A stretch of 64,000 bases of DNA from NCBI RefSeq assembly GCF_017837635.1, contig NZ_JAGJRS010000034.1, positions 62,001 through 126,000 of the forward strand, read 5' to 3'. The notes under the pieces are model-generated. The model worked only from the letters and a program-made list of their open reading frames with translations. It was not told the DNA's origin and did no database searches. A program made the position numbers and the translations under genes. This document shows positions 55,038-63,016 of this stretch, piece by piece. The first letter of the stretch is position 1. Every line of letters begins with the position of its first letter. The DNA is from Frateuria flava. GTDB lineage: Bacteria > Pseudomonadota > Gammaproteobacteria > Xanthomonadales > Rhodanobacteraceae.

Positions 55038-56987
55038 ATGCCGCCCGCGACGCGCCTCGACGACACTGCCGCCTGCGCACAGCTCATCGCCGACCGGCTG
55101 GGGGCGCATCTGTGCGTGGCCGCGCCGCTGGGCCTGGGCAAGCCGCACGGCCTGCTCAACGCGCTGTACCGCCTGACCGTGGCCGACCCGGCCCGGTCGC
55201 TGACGATCTATACCGCCTTGTCGTTGACCCGCCCGCAGCCGAAGCCCGGGCTCGAGGCCCGCTTCCTCGCGCCGTTCCTGGAGCGGCACTTCGGCGCCGA
55301 CTTCGAGGACCTCGAGTACGCGCTGGCCGAGCAGCGCCACGCGCTCCCCACCAACGTGGCGGTGCACGAGTTCTACCTGCAGTCGGGCGCCTTGCTGCAC
55401 GCGCCGCGCGCGCAGCGCGACTACATCAGCCAGAACTACACCCACGTGGCGCGCGACCTGGCCGCGCAGGACGTGAACCTGCTGGTGCAGCTGGTGGCGC
55501 GGCGCGAGACGCCGGAAGGCGTGCGCTACAGCCTCTCGAGCAACCCGGACCTGACCCTGGACTTCCTGGCCCAGTGCGCCCGTGCCGGCAAGCCGCGGCC
55601 GCTGTGCGTGGCGGTGGTGCATCCGGACCTGCCCTACCTCAGCGGGCACGCGGAGGTGGCGCCCGACTTCTTCGACATGGAACTGGTTCCGGCGCACTCG
55701 CCGCGCCTGTTCGCCCTCCCGCGCACGCCGGTGGGCGTGGCCGAGTACGCGATCGGCCTCCACGCCAGTGCGCTGGTGAAAGACGGCGGCTGCCTGCAGA
55801 TCGGCATCGGCGCCTTGTCCGACGCCCTGGTGCGCAGCCTGCTGCTGCGCCAGCAGGACAACGCCGCCTGGCGAGACGGCCTGCGCGCGCTCGACGGCGA
55901 GAGCCCGACCCTGGCGCTGGCCCGGCGCATCGGCGGGCTGGATCCGTTCGAGGCCGGCCTGTACGGCGCCAGCGAAATGGTGATGGACGGCTTCATGCAC
56001 CTGGCACGCGCCGGCATCCTGAAGCGCCGCAGCTGGGACAACCTGGCACTGGAGAAGGCCGCCGCCGCCGGCCGGCTGAACCCGGCCACGCCGGGCGGGC
56101 ACTACCTGCGCGGCGCGTTCTTCCTGGGCAGCCGCGAGCTGTATGCGTGGCTCGACGCCACCGAGGCAGCCGACCCGGATGCCATCGACATGTGCCCGGT
56201 CTCCAACGTCAACCAGCTCTACGGCGACCACCAGCCGCTGGCCGCGCTGCAGCGCCGGGGCGCGCGCTTCTTCAATACCTGCATGATGGCCACGCTGCTG
56301 GGCGGCGCGGTCTCCGACGCGCTGGAGGACGGCCAGGTGGTCAGCGGCGTGGGTGGCCAGTACAACTTCGTCGCGATGGCCCACGAGCTGGATGGCGGCC
56401 GCTCGATCCTGCTGCTGCGCGCCACCCGCCGCGAGGGCGGCGAGGTTCGCACCAACATCCGGTTCAACTACGGCTACACCACCATCCCGCGCCACCTGCG
56501 CGACATCGTGGTGACCGAGTACGGCGCCGCCGACCTGCGTGGCAAGAGCGACAGCGAGTGCATCGAGGCGATGCTTTCGATCTGCGACGCGCGCTTCCTC
56601 GATGCGCTGGCAGCCGAGGCCAAGGCGAACGGCAAGCTTGCGCCGGGCTTCCGGATTCCCGAGGCGTGGCGGCGACACCGGCCGGAGTGCCTGGCACAGG
56701 CATTGGCGCCGCTCACGCGCGCGGGGCTGCTGCCGACGTTTCCTTTCGGCAGCGACTTCACGGACGACGAGTTGCGGCTCGTCCCCGCGCTGGGCTGGCT
56801 CAAGGAGCGGGGTGAGACGTGGCGCGGACGCCTTGCCGTGGCCGGCGCTTTCCTGCGGCCGGGCAAACCGATGGCGGGCGAGGCGGCGGCGCTGGAGCGT
56901 ATGCGGCTGGGCAAGCCCGGGGGCGTCGGCGAGCGTGCGCAGCAGCGCCTCGTCCTGGCCGCCCTGCGCAAAAATCGCCCCTTGTAG
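55038..56987 (+). CDS. Acetyl-CoA hydrolase/transferase family protein
   Basis: 649 residues, considerably longer than standard acetyl-CoA:succinate/acetate CoA-transferases (about 500). The C-terminal half carries the family blocks: ISQNYTHVARD-type, GLHASALVKDGGCLQIGIGALSDA (about 245-268), GLYGASEMVMDGFMHL (about 310), and GVGGQYNFVAMAHELDGGRSILLLRAT..NIRFNYGYTTIPRHLRDIVVTEYGAADLRGKSDSE (about 440-505). Glutamate for the enzyme-CoA intermediate is likely in the GASEM segment. The last about 130 residues extend beyond the family core. Cytoplasmic. Its TAG stop comes from the palindromic repeat at 56982. Confidence 0.85.
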   Translation: MPPATRLDDTAACAQLIADRLGAHLCVAAPLGLGKPHGLLNALYRLTVADPARSLTIYTALSLTRPQPKPGLEARFLAPFLERHFGADFEDLEYALAEQRHALPTNVAVHEFYLQSGALLHAPRAQRDYISQNYTHVARDLAAQDVNLLVQLVARRETPEGVRYSLSSNPDLTLDFLAQCARAGKPRPLCVAVVHPDLPYLSGHAEVAPDFFDMELVPAHSPRLFALPRTPVGVAEYAIGLHASALVKDGGCLQIGIGALSDALVRSLLLRQQDNAAWRDGLRALDGESPTLALARRIGGLDPFEAGLYGASEMVMDGFMHLARAGILKRRSWDNLALEKAAAAGRLNPATPGGHYLRGAFFLGSRELYAWLDATEAADPDAIDMCPVSNVNQLYGDHQPLAALQRRGARFFNTCMMATLLGGAVSDALEDGQVVSGVGGQYNFVAMAHELDGGRSILLLRATRREGGEVRTNIRFNYGYTTIPRHLRDIVVTEYGAADLRGKSDSECIEAMLSICDARFLDALAAEAKANGKLAPGFRIPEAWRRHRPECLAQALAPLTRAGLLPTFPFGSDFTDDELRLVPALGWLKERGETWRGRLAVAGAFLRPGKPMAGEAAALERMRLGKPGGVGERAQQRLVLAALRKNRPL

Positions 56988-57034
56988 GAGCGCGCTCCGC
57001 GCGCGGCCGCCGTGCCACAGGGCGCGCCCTACAA
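56982..57034. repeat. Family B palindromic repeat, copy 4, supplying two stop codons
   Basis: TTGTAGGAGCGCGCTCCGCG on the left and GGGCGCGCCCTACAA on the right. The outer TGTAG and CTACA carry TAG stops: TAG at 56985-56987 ends the acetyl-CoA hydrolase gene and, on the other strand, TAG at 57031-57029 ends the DUF2269 gene. So the element itself defines both gene ends. Confidence 0.85.
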
Positions 57035-57496
57035 CGGCGGCTTGACGACCATCAGGTAGAACACCGCCACGAAGGCGAAGAAGGCCGGGATGCCCAGCGC
57101 CACCCACAGCCGGAAGGCCCGCCAGTACGCCGGCGGCAAGGACGCGCCGCGCGCCGCCGCGTCGACCGCGAGGTCACGCATGCGCACCTGCAACGCCATC
57201 ACCGGCAGCCAGCACGCCACCGCCAGCGCGTAGAGCAGCGTCGACCAGCCGACCCAGCCGCTGCGCCAGGGAATCCCTGCCCAGTGCACCATCCAGAAGC
57301 CGCTCACGGGCTGGAACACCACGGTGGTCGCGGTGAACAGCCAGTCGGCCAGCACGACGTAGCGCGCCACCACCGCCACCACGCGCACGTCGCGGTGCAG
57401 GCTGACCACCAGCAGGTAGAACGCGGTACCGATGCCGGTGCCGAACAGCAGCGTGGACGACAGCACGTGCAGCCACTTGACGAGCAGATATGCCAT
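57029..57496 (-). CDS. DUF2269 family membrane protein
   Basis: 155 residues with four hydrophobic segments (about 5-30, 45-70, 78-100 and 128-150). The pattern KWLHVLSSTLLFGTGIGTAFYLL and the AGIPWRSGWVGWSTLLYALAVACWLPV stretch match DUF2269 (predicted integral membrane). The start codon overlaps the stop of the SDR gene in TGATG, so translation is coupled. Likely works with the membrane SDR-DoxX protein. The open frame extends upstream in the SDR gene without family pattern. Confidence 0.85.
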   Translation of the reverse strand: MAYLLVKWLHVLSSTLLFGTGIGTAFYLLVVSLHRDVRVVAVVARYVVLADWLFTATTVVFQPVSGFWMVHWAGIPWRSGWVGWSTLLYALAVACWLPVMALQVRMRDLAVDAAARGASLPPAYWRAFRLWVALGIPAFFAFVAVFYLMVVKPPL

Positions 57497-58794
57497 CAGC
57501 GCCGCTCGGTGGCGTACAACGCGCCGATCAGCGCCAGCATCGGCAGGTTCTTCAGGATCGGTCCGAACGGGTGCAGCCAGAACGCCGGCAAGGCGATCGA
57601 GATGATCCCCGTGTAGGAAAGGATGAGCGCGACCTGCGCCAGGTACGTGATCCGCAGCGCACGGCCGCGCAACGACAACGTGGCGATACCCAGCACCAGG
57701 TCGAGCAGCGCGCCGCCATAGAGCGCGGCGGACGCCAAGGGACCGTGCAAACCGACCTGGTCCAGCAGGTCGAAACTGCCTGCCACGGGATACACGCCGA
57801 GCGACAGCACCGCGGTCACCAGCCATACCAGCGCGACGGCGACCCGGGCGACCTGGGCCCATACGCGCCAGGCCAGCAGCACCCGCATGTCCGCCGCCTC
57901 GGCCCGCGACAGGAACAGGCGCGGCGGTCGCGGCGAATGGCCCAGCCACTGCGTGGCGGGCCCGGCATCGGCCGCGTTTCCGCGGTCGAGCATTGCCAGC
58001 GCCTCGCGATCCACCCAGTGCCCGCCGAGCCGGCCGAAGTGCGCCAGCCAGGCCGTCGGGATGCCGAGCACGCGCAATCGCCCACCACCGAGCGCACGCC
58101 GCAGCACCGACAGGTAGTGCGCCAGCGAGAGCGGCTGCGGCCCCACCGCGGCCAGGCTGGGCGGGCGGGCTTCGTCCTCCAGCAGGCGCACGATCAGCGC
58201 CGCGACGTCATCGACATGGATCGGCTGGATGCGCTGGCGCCCGCTGCCGGGCAACACCGCCAGCGGCAGCCAGGCAAGCAACATCAGCATCCGGCTGCTG
58301 GCGCCGGCTGCGCCGAACACCAGCGAAGGCTGCAGCACCGTGCCGCTCGGCACCATCGCGTGCAGCGCCGCGTCGCCGGCACGTTTGCTGCGGTGGAAGC
58401 GGCTCGTGGCGTGTTCGTCGGCCCCCAGCGCGGAGATCTGCACGGCGCGCGTGATGCCCGCCGCGCGACAGGCCGCGAACAGCGCGCGTGGTGTCTGCGT
58501 ATGGATGCGCCGGAACGTCTGCGCGCCATGCTCGGCGAAAATGCCGACGGCGTTGACCACGGCATCGATACCTTGCAGACGTGGCAGCCAGTCGGTCTGG
58601 TGGGTGTCGTGCGCGAAGTCCACTTCGACAAGCTCTACACCCGCGGCACCGCTACCCTGCCTGCGCCGTACGCCGCGGACCGGGCGATGACCGGCCGCCT
58701 GCAACGCGTCGCATACGGCCCGGCCGATCAGCCCATCCGCGCCAAGCACCAGCACGCGCAAGCGCGCCTTGTTCCCTCCGGAGGCTTCCGTCAT
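57496..58794 (-). CDS. SDR-type NAD(P)-binding protein fused to DoxX-like membrane domain
   Basis: 432 residues. N-terminal Rossmann fold of the atypical SDR type: RVLVLGADGLIGRAV (GxxGxxG), then VNAVGIF and an ALGADEHATSRFHRSKRAGDAAL region with the YxxxK site altered (HRSK). Residues about 290-430 contain four hydrophobic segments of DoxX-like type (SLGVYPVAGSFDLLDQVGLHGPLASAALYGGALLDLVLGIATL). This SDR+DoxX fusion is known from proteobacteria, substrate unknown (perhaps lipid or quinone). It shares a start region with a divergent gene: its ATG (58794-58792) and the other ATG (58793-58795) overlap in CATG. Confidence 0.85.
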   Translation of the reverse strand: MTEASGGNKARLRVLVLGADGLIGRAVCDALQAAGHRPVRGVRRRQGSGAAGVELVEVDFAHDTHQTDWLPRLQGIDAVVNAVGIFAEHGAQTFRRIHTQTPRALFAACRAAGITRAVQISALGADEHATSRFHRSKRAGDAALHAMVPSGTVLQPSLVFGAAGASSRMLMLLAWLPLAVLPGSGRQRIQPIHVDDVAALIVRLLEDEARPPSLAAVGPQPLSLAHYLSVLRRALGGGRLRVLGIPTAWLAHFGRLGGHWVDREALAMLDRGNAADAGPATQWLGHSPRPPRLFLSRAEAADMRVLLAWRVWAQVARVAVALVWLVTAVLSLGVYPVAGSFDLLDQVGLHGPLASAALYGGALLDLVLGIATLSLRGRALRITYLAQVALILSYTGIISIALPAFWLHPFGPILKNLPMLALIGALYATERR

Positions 58795-59275
58795 GCCCAC
58801 GCCGCTCGCGCGCCTCAAACCCTCGTGGATTGCCCGCACCAACCTCAGCGGCGCGATCGCCGCCGTGCTGTCGAGCGTGGTGGTGGCGGCGTGTAGTGCG
58901 TGCGAAGCGCGTGCGCCGCTGGCCGGGGTGAACGCGCCCAGCCAATGGTTGTGGGGGCGGCGGGCGAAGCGGCACGTCGGGCCGAGCTGGCGTTACACCG
59001 CGGTGGGATACGTGGTGCATCACTTCAGCTCGCTGTTGTGGGCGGGTGTCTACGAGGCCTGGTGCTTGCGTTGGCCCGCGCCGCCCCGGGTGTCGGCCGC
59101 TCGCGCCGCGGCGGTGGCGGTGGCCGCTTGCGTGGTGGATTACACGATCACGCCGCCGCGGTTTCGCCCGGGGTTCGAGCGACATATCGGGCGGGCCTCG
59201 ATCGCCGCCGTGTACCTGGCGTTCGGCGCCGGTCTGTTCGCAGGCGCATGGGCTCGGCGTCGGTACGTCCGCTAG
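58793..59275 (+). CDS. Membrane protein of unknown function
   Basis: 160 residues with three or four hydrophobic segments (about 15-35, 60-75, 85-105, 130-150). Starts MPTPLARLKPSWIARTNLSGAIAAVLSSVVVAA. A good GGAGG lies 8 nt upstream of the ATG at 58793. The transmembrane pattern and Arg-rich cytosolic loops are typical of an inner-membrane protein; family not recognised. The gene is divergent from the SDR gene and overlaps it at the start codons, so both promoters lie inside the opposite gene's first codons or share elements. Confidence 0.7.
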   Translation: MPTPLARLKPSWIARTNLSGAIAAVLSSVVVAACSACEARAPLAGVNAPSQWLWGRRAKRHVGPSWRYTAVGYVVHHFSSLLWAGVYEAWCLRWPAPPRVSAARAAAVAVAACVVDYTITPPRFRPGFERHIGRASIAAVYLAFGAGLFAGAWARRRYVR

Positions 59276-59332
59276 GGCGTGGCGCCTTGGCTCCCTCTCT
59301 CCCACTTCGCCTGGCGGGGTGAGTCCTGCTCC

Positions 59333-59726
59333 TGGAGGAGCTGCCGCCGCTTTGTCCCGGGCGCTCGGAGGCGGCTGAGGCAAGGCGTCTCGCGGGCGTC
59401 TGTGTGCGCCGCACTTGGCTCCCTCTCCCCTCCGGGGAGAGGGTTGGGGTGAGGGGCCGGGGCTCGCGGGAATGCCTGCGAGAGCAGTGCCTTGCTTACC
59501 TTTCTTGCGGGCCCCCCACGGCAAGCGAGCCCTGTCGCGCGGAGCCCATGCAAGAGCGTCAAAACAGAGCCCCATGCGGGAAGGTCCCCGCGAGCCCCGG
59601 CCCCTCACCCCAGCCCTCTCCCCGGAGGGGAGAGGGAGCCGAGTGCGGGGCACGTACACACATGCTCGCGAAACTCCTTACCTCAGCCCCCGAGCGCCCG
59701 CGGTAAGGCGGCGGCAGCTCCTCCAA
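59333..59726. repeat. Long inverted repeat containing family D cores
   Basis: Arm 1 (59333-59470) and arm 2 (59587-59726) are reverse complements over about 138-140 bp with some mismatches and small indels. The outer 18 bases (TGGAGGAGCTGCCGCCGC) and the inner blocks (GGCTCCCTCTCCCCTCCGGG onward) agree exactly or almost so. Each arm contains a family D hairpin and a GGTGAGGGGCCGGGGCTCGC end. A 116-bp centre separates the arms. Confidence 0.85.
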
Positions 59727-59807
59727 GATGAGGGCGGCTGACCAAACCAAACGCACAGGCAGCTGGCTCTCATCCCTCACCGGGACAAGTCAGGCCGCTT
59801 CTTGCGG

Positions 59808-59836
59808 TCACTTTTCGAGCCAGCAAGGAAAAGTGA
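59808..59836. other. Hairpin with arms TCACTTTTC/GAAAAGTGA
   Basis: Perfect 9-bp arms (59808-59816 and 59828-59836) around an 11-nt loop. Could be a regulatory RNA hairpin or part of a longer repeat; purpose unknown. Confidence 0.5.
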
Positions 59837-59937
59837 TCCAAGCGCCGGCAGGCCGCAGGAAGCCCGCCGCAAACGAGCCAAGCGTCACGGGGAGGCCACG
59901 CAAGAACGAAAAGCAAAGCATCGTTCCTGCGGGCACT

Positions 59938-59988
59938 CCCGCGAGCCCCGGCCCCTCATCCCGCCCTTTCCCCAAAGGGGGGCGCGGG
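59938..59988. repeat. Third partial copy of the long-repeat inner block
   Basis: CCCGCGAGCCCCGGCCCCTC and then CCCTTTCCCC/AAAGGGGGG-like sequence, similar to the end of arm 2 (59587-59635). Confidence 0.65.
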
Positions 59989-60050
59989 CAGGGCCAGTGG
60001 TATTCTTGTGCATTGCCGCAGCCAAGGCGGCCCACTCTTCGTAGCGACCC

Positions 60051-61310
60051 ATGAGCGACTCCAGTTCCCAGCAACCACGCACCGCCGGCCCGGCCACGCG
60101 CCGCCCGAGCGTAGGCGTACGCGTGGGCAAGATCATGGTCGGCGGCGGCGCGCCGGTGGTGGTGCAGTCGATGACCAACACCGACACCGAAGACCCGGCC
60201 AGCACCGCCAAACAGATCGCCGAACTGGCCCGCGCGGGCTCCGAAGTCGTGCGCATCACCGTCAACACGCCGGCGGCCGCCGCGGCCGTGCCGCGCATCG
60301 CCGAAAGGCTGGCCATGATGGGCGTGGACGTCCCGATCGTGGGCGACTTCCACTACAACGGCCACCAGTTGCTCGAAGCCGAGCCGGCCTGCGCCGAGGT
60401 GCTGGCCAAGTACCGCATCAACCCGGGCAATGTCGGCTTCGGCAAGAAGAAGGACAGCCAGTTCGCGTCGATCATCGAGAAGGCCATCCAGTACGGCAAG
60501 CCCGTGCGTATCGGCGCCAACTGGGGCTCGCTCGACCAGGGCATGGTCGCCACGCTGATGGACGAGAACGCGCAGCGTCCCCAGCCGTGGGACGCAGGCG
60601 TGGTCGCGCGCGAGGCACTGATCCGTTCCGCGCTCGATTCGGCTGCCCGCGCCGAGCAGATCGGCCTGCCGCGCGATCGCATCATCCTGTCCTGCAAGGT
60701 GTCCGGCGTGCAGGAACTGATCGCGGTCTACCGCGACCTGGCAACCCGCTGCGATTACGCACTGCACCTGGGCCTCACCGAGGCCGGCATGGGCTCCAAG
60801 GGCATCACCGCCTCGGCGGCGGCGCTCGCGGTGCTATTGCAGGAGGGCATCGGCGACACCATCCGCATCTCGCTCACGCCCGAGCCCGGCGGCTCGCGCA
60901 CGCAGGAGGTGATCGTCGCGCAGGAGCTGCTGCAGACCATGGGGCTGCGCGCGTTCACCCCGCTGGTCACCGCTTGCCCGGGCTGCGGACGCACCACCAG
61001 CGAGTTCTTCCAGGAACTGGCCAAGACCGTGCAGGGCCATGTGCGGGCCAAGATGCCCGAATGGCGCGTGATGTATGACGGCGTGGAAAACCTCACCCTC
61101 GCGGTGATGGGTTGCGTGGTCAACGGGCCGGGCGAATCCAAGCACGCCAACATCGGCATCTCGCTGCCGGGCAACGGCGAGGCGCCCTCGGCACCGGTGT
61201 TCATCGACGGCGAAAAGGCGATGACCCTGCGTGGCGACCGCATTGCCGAGGAATTCGTCGGCATCCTGGACGATTACGTGGCACGCAAGTACGCCACCCG
61301 GACTGCCTGA
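60051..61310 (+). CDS. ispG: 4-hydroxy-3-methylbut-2-en-1-yl diphosphate synthase (flavodoxin)
   Basis: 419 residues. Penultimate step of the MEP isoprenoid pathway: converts MEcPP to HMBPP with a [4Fe-4S] cluster. N-terminal TIM barrel ([27 protein letters not shown]) and C-terminal cluster-binding region with CPGCGR (about 305-310) and GCVVNGPGE (about 341-349). Complete and canonical, essential in bacteria. The N-terminal 20 residues are disordered. The upstream region is the repeat-rich gap, so its promoter must lie close, perhaps 59998-60006. Confidence 0.97.
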   Translation: MSDSSSQQPRTAGPATRRPSVGVRVGKIMVGGGAPVVVQSMTNTDTEDPASTAKQIAELARAGSEVVRITVNTPAAAAAVPRIAERLAMMGVDVPIVGDFHYNGHQLLEAEPACAEVLAKYRINPGNVGFGKKKDSQFASIIEKAIQYGKPVRIGANWGSLDQGMVATLMDENAQRPQPWDAGVVAREALIRSALDSAARAEQIGLPRDRIILSCKVSGVQELIAVYRDLATRCDYALHLGLTEAGMGSKGITASAAALAVLLQEGIGDTIRISLTPEPGGSRTQEVIVAQELLQTMGLRAFTPLVTACPGCGRTTSEFFQELAKTVQGHVRAKMPEWRVMYDGVENLTLAVMGCVVNGPGESKHANIGISLPGNGEAPSAPVFIDGEKAMTLRGDRIAEEFVGILDDYVARKYATRTA

Positions 61311-61460
61311 CCCCCGTACCCGGCCCCCGCCGGGGTTCCGGGATGTGCGCTGGATCACGTGTTTCACATCCGGCTGTACAGGCCGCAGACAGTGTGTCGA
61401 CAGTCCTCCTCGTGGCGGGGAAGAATGCCGCCCGTGCCACCTGGTGCCTGGGAGCCTGGC

Positions 61461-62297
61461 GTGTCGATCAGTCCGCAATTCCGAATCGCGTTCCTGTACG
61501 TCGCGCTCGCCAGCCTGTGGATCTGGCTGTCGGACCGTGCGCTCGCATCGCTGGTGCTGGACCCCGACGCACGGCTGTGGGCGCAGAGCGCCAAGGGCTG
61601 GTTCTTCGTGGTGATGACCGGCGCGATGCTGTACTGGATGATCGGCAAGGACGTGCGACGGCTGGCCGCCATCAACCGCCAGCTGATGCGCGGCCATGAG
61701 CAGACGCTGCGCGTGCTGGTGTCGGCGATGGACATCCGCCACAAGGAAACCCGCGACCACTCCGACCGCGTCATGCGCATGGCGATGGGCCTGGCGCGGT
61801 TGGCCGGCATGCATGGGGACGCGCTGCTGGCGGTCAAGTTCGGCGCGTTGCTGCATGACATCGGCAAGCTGGCGATTCCCGATGCCATCCTGATCAAGCC
61901 GGGCAAGCTCGACGACGCCGAGATGGCGCACATGCGCCGGCATCCGGACATCGGGCGCGAGCTGATGGAGCAGGTCGACTTCCTGCGTAGCGCGATCGAC
62001 ATCCCCTACGCGCATCACGAGCGCTGGGACGGTGGCGGCTATCCGCGCGGCCTGCGCGGCGAGGAGATTCCGCTCGCTGCGCGCGTCTTCAGCATCGTGG
62101 ACGTGTGGGACGCGCTGAGCTTCCCGCGCGTCTATAAGCCGGCGTGGCCGGAGGAGGACGTGCTGGCCTACCTGCGCCAGGCGGCCGGCAGCCAGCTCGA
62201 TCCGCAACTGGTCGAACTGTTCCTCGCCCATTACCCGGACCTCAAGGCGCTCGGCATGGCCGGATCGCACCCGTCGCTGGAACTGGCGCAGGCCTAG
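61461..62297 (+). CDS. HD-GYP domain membrane protein, c-di-GMP phosphodiesterase
   Basis: 278 residues. Two N-terminal membrane helices (about 7-26 and 46-62) then an HD-GYP domain: H132-D133 in LHDIGK and the diagnostic HHERWDGGGYP (185-195) are complete. Predicted to hydrolyse cyclic di-GMP to pGpG or GMP. The start could be GTG at 61461 (GGGAG upstream) or ATG at 61425; the first ORF ATG at 61359 lies far upstream without family pattern. It ends overlapping aat's stop in CTAG. A PilZ protein (23227) elsewhere in the window reads the same messenger. Confidence 0.9.
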   Translation: MSISPQFRIAFLYVALASLWIWLSDRALASLVLDPDARLWAQSAKGWFFVVMTGAMLYWMIGKDVRRLAAINRQLMRGHEQTLRVLVSAMDIRHKETRDHSDRVMRMAMGLARLAGMHGDALLAVKFGALLHDIGKLAIPDAILIKPGKLDDAEMAHMRRHPDIGRELMEQVDFLRSAIDIPYAHHERWDGGGYPRGLRGEEIPLAARVFSIVDVWDALSFPRVYKPAWPEEDVLAYLRQAAGSQLDPQLVELFLAHYPDLKALGMAGSHPSLELAQA

Positions 62298-63016
62298 AGG
62301 AAGTCGGCCGCGCGCCGCGGCGCCACCTTGCGCCAGCGCAACGGATCGCACGGCTGCGCCGCCAGCGTGCGCACCTGCGCCAGGAACGCATCGCGCGGCA
62401 GTTCGCGGGCCCCAAGCCCCAGCAGGTGGGGGTTGCTGACCTGCGCATCGAGCAGTGGAAAGCCCCACTCGCGCAGCAGGGCCGCCAGCGCCACCAGCGC
62501 CAGCTTCGAGCCACCGCTGCGGGCGCTGAACATCGACTCGCCGCAGAACAGCCGTCCCACGCTCACGCCGTACACGCCGCCGACCAGCGCATCGCCTTCC
62601 CACACTTCGACGCTGTGCGCGTGGCCCTGCGTGTGCAGCGAGGCGTAGGCGTCGACGATCGCCTGGCCGATCCAGGTTCCGTGCTGGCCGGGCCGGGGCG
62701 CGGCGCAGGCGCGCATCACGCGCACGAAGGCCTCGTCCACGGTCACCCGCCAGTCCTTGCCTGCCAGTGCCCGGCGAAGGCTGCGATTGGCGCGGTAAGT
62801 CGCCGTGTCGAACACGCAGCGTGGATCGGGCGACCACCACAGGATCGGCTCGCCCGGGTTGAACCAGGGAAAGATGCCGCGCTCGTAAGCGGCCAGCAGC
62901 CGTCGCGGCGACAGGTCGCCGCCGAAGGCGAGCAGGCCGTTGGGCTCGGCCAGCGCATGGCGCGGGTCGGGGAAGCGCTCGGGCGCCATCGGATCGAGCA
63001 GCGGCAGGCGGATCAC
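62294..63016 (-). CDS. aat: Leucyl/phenylalanyl-tRNA--protein transferase
   Basis: 240 residues. Adds Leu or Phe from charged tRNA to proteins with N-terminal Lys or Arg, making ClpS/ClpAP substrates. The family core is visible: PNGLLAFGGDLSPRRLLAAYERGIFPWFNPGEPILWWSPDPR (about 25-65) and SMFSARSGGSKLALVALAALLREWGFPLLDAQVSNPHLLGLGARELPRDAFL (about 170-215). Start is GTG at 63016 (VIRLPLLDP), which overlaps the stop of the upstream gene by 4 bp, GTGA; an ATG nine codons inside is less likely. Coupled translation with the DUF482 gene. Confidence 0.95.
   Translation of the reverse strand: MIRLPLLDPMAPERFPDPRHALAEPNGLLAFGGDLSPRRLLAAYERGIFPWFNPGEPILWWSPDPRCVFDTATYRANRSLRRALAGKDWRVTVDEAFVRVMRACAAPRPGQHGTWIGQAIVDAYASLHTQGHAHSVEVWEGDALVGGVYGVSVGRLFCGESMFSARSGGSKLALVALAALLREWGFPLLDAQVSNPHLLGLGARELPRDAFLAQVRTLAAQPCDPLRWRKVAPRRAADFL

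Larger units (their letters stand above)
59276..60050. other. 775-bp gene-free region full of repeats upstream of ispG
   Basis: No convincing gene; small open frames are made of repeats. It contains the long inverted repeat (59333-59470 and 59587-59726), a third partial copy (59938-59988) and a hairpin with arms TCACTTTTC/GAAAAGTGA (59808-59836). A TG-TATTCT extended -10-like sequence at 59998-60006 may be part of the ispG promoter. Confidence 0.7.

Noticed and set aside
59276-60050. Small open frames in the repeat-filled region before ispG
   Set aside because: They are made of the repeat arms themselves and share no protein pattern; treated as repeats.
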